A stretch of 40,164 nt of DNA from Terriglobia bacterium (GTDB taxonomy: Bacteria; Acidobacteriota; Terriglobia; Bryobacterales; Bryobacteraceae): positions 1-40,164 of the forward strand of contig JAIQFK010000037.1 in assembly GCA_020073305.1 (NCBI GenBank), in the 5' to 3' direction. This document shows positions 38,396 to 40,164 of this stretch, piece after piece. Each line of letters begins with the position of its first letter. Within the stretch, counting starts at the first letter, position 1. The notes beneath the pieces were generated by a model. That model was given only the letters and a program-made list of their open reading frames with translations. It was not told the DNA's origin and did not search any database. The position numbers and the translations under genes are program-made.

Positions 38396-40045
38396 ATGAC
38401 GAGAGGTGTTACGAAGCATCAATTGACAGCCGGGGCGGTGGACACGCGGCGACTGGCGGTTCTTTACGCGCGGGTCTCGAGCAAGGAGCAGGAGCAGGGG
38501 TATAGCATTCCCGCCCAACAAGATTTGTTGCGGCCCTATGGGACCCAAATCGGGGTGCGCATCGCGGAGGAGTTTGTGGACGCGGAGACGGCCAAGACAA
38601 CGGGACGACTGGGATTTGGGACGATGATCGCCTACTTCAGGCAGCACCCTGAGTGCCGCGTTCTACTGGTTGAGAAAACCGACCGGCTGTACCGGAATTT
38701 CAAGGACTACGTCACCATTGACGAGTTGAACCTGGAGATCCATTTCGTGAAGGAGAACGTGATCCTCACCAACCAGTCACGTTCATCGGAGAAGTTTGTC
38801 CACGGCATCAAGGTCTTGATGGCCAAGAACTACATCGATAACCTCAGCGAGGAGGTGCGGAAGGGGCTGCGCACGAAGGCCGCCCAGGGCTTGTGGCCGT
38901 CGTTCGCCGCCCTAGGCTACGTGAATACGGACGGTCCTGATGGCAAGCGGATCATCGTGCCTGACCCGGTCCTGGGACCCATCGTGACAACGTTATTTAC
39001 TTGGTTCCATTCGGGGGAATACTCTTTGAAAGCTCTCGCGAAGAAGGCCTACGAAGAGGGATTTCGATTTCGCAAAAGCAAGAGCAAAATCCCGGTGACC
39101 ACGCTGCACAAAATGCTTCGGAACCGCATCTACATGGGCGAGTTCGAGTACGCCGGCACGGTCTACCAAGGGACTCATGAGCCGCTGGTGAGTGGGGAGG
39201 TGTGGGAACGCTGCCAGGAAATTCTGGACGGTCGCCACGAGAGAAGGGATCGCAAGGTCACACACGATTTCGCCTTCTCGAGCCTGCTCAACTGCGGACA
39301 TTGCGGGTGTTCCCTTGTCGGTGAGCTCAAGAAGGGACGCTACGTGTACTACCATTGCACGGGCTACCGCGGGAAGTGCCCGGAGCCGTACACGCGCGAA
39401 GAAAAGCTGACAGACCTGTTCGCCGGGCAGTTGCGTGCCCTGGTCATTCCCCCCGCCGTGCTCGAATGGTTGCGGGAGACGGTCGTTGCTAGTGACGTTA
39501 CCGAACGAGCGGCGCGCGCGCAAACCCTCGGTCGGTTTCAGATGGAACTGGACCGGCTTCAGACGCGCCTGGACGTGCTGTACGATGACCGCCTGGACGG
39601 GAGAATCGACGCCAGCACGTACGATAAGAAAGCCGATGAGATCCGCGGGACTCAGCAGCGCGTCCGAACCAAGATCGCTCAGTGCCAGTCGGCTGAATTG
39701 GCTCCCGCAACCGAAGCAGTCGATCTGATGTCACTGACCAGCAACGCAGCAGAGTTGTTCGAGCGCCAAAGCGCGCGCGAACGGCGCCGGCTGCTTCGGC
39801 TTGTTGTGCAGGAGGCGATTTGGCAGAACGGGGAGTTGCGGACGTGCTTCCGCGAGCCGTTCGAGCAATTGCGACTATCGAACTCTGTAACCACAACAAA
39901 AGACGGACAGTTTTTGAGAAACGAAGGCAATTCTGGGGCTCTTCATCAGAAATGGGGGCAGCCCAGGATTCCTGACTTGATAAAACATTCTTGGAGGAAT
40001 TGTTTTGATCAAATCAGAGATCGTATTAGGACTGCCCGACTATGA
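38396..40045 (+). CDS. Large serine recombinase with IS-altered C-terminus
   Basis: 549 residues as read. The resolvase catalytic domain (~20-160) has YARVSSKEQ with the likely nucleophile S28, and SEEVRKGLRTKAAQGLWPS. The recombinase domain (~180-265) contains TLHKMLRNRIYMGEFEYAGT. A zinc ribbon (NCGHCGCSLVG ... HCTGYRGKCPEPY) and a coiled coil (~370-440) follow. Known: such enzymes integrate or excise phages and conjugative or transposon elements at specific sites. At about residue 513 (39936) the frame enters an ISL3-type end, and the last ~36 residues are foreign. The recombinase core is complete, so activity could persist. Confidence 0.92.
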   Translation: MTRGVTKHQLTAGAVDTRRLAVLYARVSSKEQEQGYSIPAQQDLLRPYGTQIGVRIAEEFVDAETAKTTGRLGFGTMIAYFRQHPECRVLLVEKTDRLYRNFKDYVTIDELNLEIHFVKENVILTNQSRSSEKFVHGIKVLMAKNYIDNLSEEVRKGLRTKAAQGLWPSFAALGYVNTDGPDGKRIIVPDPVLGPIVTTLFTWFHSGEYSLKALAKKAYEEGFRFRKSKSKIPVTTLHKMLRNRIYMGEFEYAGTVYQGTHEPLVSGEVWERCQEILDGRHERRDRKVTHDFAFSSLLNCGHCGCSLVGELKKGRYVYYHCTGYRGKCPEPYTREEKLTDLFAGQLRALVIPPAVLEWLRETVVASDVTERAARAQTLGRFQMELDRLQTRLDVLYDDRLDGRIDASTYDKKADEIRGTQQRVRTKIAQCQSAELAPATEAVDLMSLTSNAAELFERQSARERRRLLRLVVQEAIWQNGELRTCFREPFEQLRLSNSVTTTKDGQFLRNEGNSGALHQKWGQPRIPDLIKHSWRNCFDQIRDRIRTARL

Positions 40046-40164
40046 GATTACCGATTTACAGATCAGCGGTGGTGGGGTGAGGATTTCTGCCCGGCATAAC
40101 GGGCTGAAATCGTGCCCGCACTGCGGCAGCGAGCGGCTGCGCAACAAGGGCCGATACCCAAGGC
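39936..40164 (+). mobile_element. ISL3-family insertion sequence, left part (cut by window edge)
   Basis: The likely left end GGGCTCTTCATCAGAAATGG fits the GGCTCTT-type ends known for ISL3-family elements. It is followed at 40005 by the transposase start. The element interrupts the 3' end of the serine recombinase. ISL3 elements make 8-bp target duplications, which cannot be checked here because the right end is outside the window. Confidence 0.65.
40005..40164 (+). CDS. ISL3-family transposase, N-terminal fragment
   Basis: A TTG at 40005 (GGAGGA about 6 nt upstream) opens a frame that leaves the window after 53 residues. LIKSEIVLGLPDYEITDLQI leads to a zinc-binding segment SCPHCGSERLRNKGRYPR, the zf-ISL3 motif at the start of ISL3 transposases (CPxCxS...G). 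The catalytic DDE domain is beyond the window. It overlaps the read-through tail of the recombinase in another phase. Confidence 0.8.
   Translation, partial: MIKSEIVLGLPDYEITDLQISGGGVRISARHNGLKSCPHCGSERLRNKGRYPR

Noticed and set aside
36834-38396. tRNA gene as integration target
   Set aside because: No cloverleaf or TTCRANY arm with a matching acceptor stem was seen.

Overview
The window looks like a chromosomal segment of a soil-type Acidobacteriota bacterium, probably near the Solibacter/Bryobacter lineage. This is inferred from gene content alone: many small membrane and stress proteins, Q-rich and YXWGXW secreted proteins, a fused CheB-CheR-PAS-histidine kinase, and envelope proteins with Acidobacteria-style termini. 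No rRNA, tRNA or CRISPR array was seen. Both edges are cut inside transposons.

Layout. 1-813: the 5' part of an IS630-family transposase, inserted at a CTAG site in the 3' end of a glycine-zipper stress protein gene. 1050-4707 (minus): an envelope group of SYLF lipid-binding protein, OmpA-like protein with a long coiled coil, two-TM protein and HEAT-repeat protein. 4983-6395 (minus): a complete sigma-54 activator of the NtrC type. 6460-7906 (minus): a LolA-like secreted protein behind three very small genes. 8114-14118: a signalling block with two paralogous histidine kinases (one a 1254-residue CheB/CheR/PAS/kinase fusion), an AT-hook-like protein, a half receiver domain, and two single-domain response regulators. 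14172-16243: a broken secreted-protein gene, a zinc-ribbon protein, a DUF3309 protein, a Crp/Fnr regulator and a small secreted protein. 16473-22687: an AsmA-like protein, a YihY/BrkB membrane protein, and a MacB-like efflux operon (permease, ATPase, adaptor). 23048-27286: a Mg2+ P-type ATPase facing a VIT-family metal transporter, which follows a Q-rich repeat protein. 28700-30517: a wax ester synthase/diacylglycerol acyltransferase. 30912-32784 (plus): PRC-barrel, CsbD, DUF3309-like, GlsB/YeaQ and YXWGXW proteins. 32901-36809: secreted proteins, a PAP2 phosphatase and a zinc-dependent phospholipase C-like protein. 36834-40164: two orphan genes and a large serine recombinase whose 3' end is interrupted by an ISL3-family element.

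Common thread. Most of the window concerns the envelope, stress and metal or lipid handling. Several upstream regions carry plausible sigma-54 -24/-12 elements (GG-N10-GC): before the 7906 operon, the Mg2+ ATPase, CsbD and possibly SYLF and the CheB/CheR kinase. A second element, (A/G)GTGCAG-N3-4-TTGC, recurs about nine times, only between genes, and fits the same -24/-12 spacing. With an NtrC-type activator in the same window, a sigma-54-linked stress and envelope regulon is the most interesting hypothesis. A separate exact 19-bp promoter-like sequence sits in front of two unrelated genes at 12757 and 16298.

Limits: family names come from recognising the sequences by eye, not from searches. 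Start codons were chosen from ribosome-binding sites and domain boundaries.
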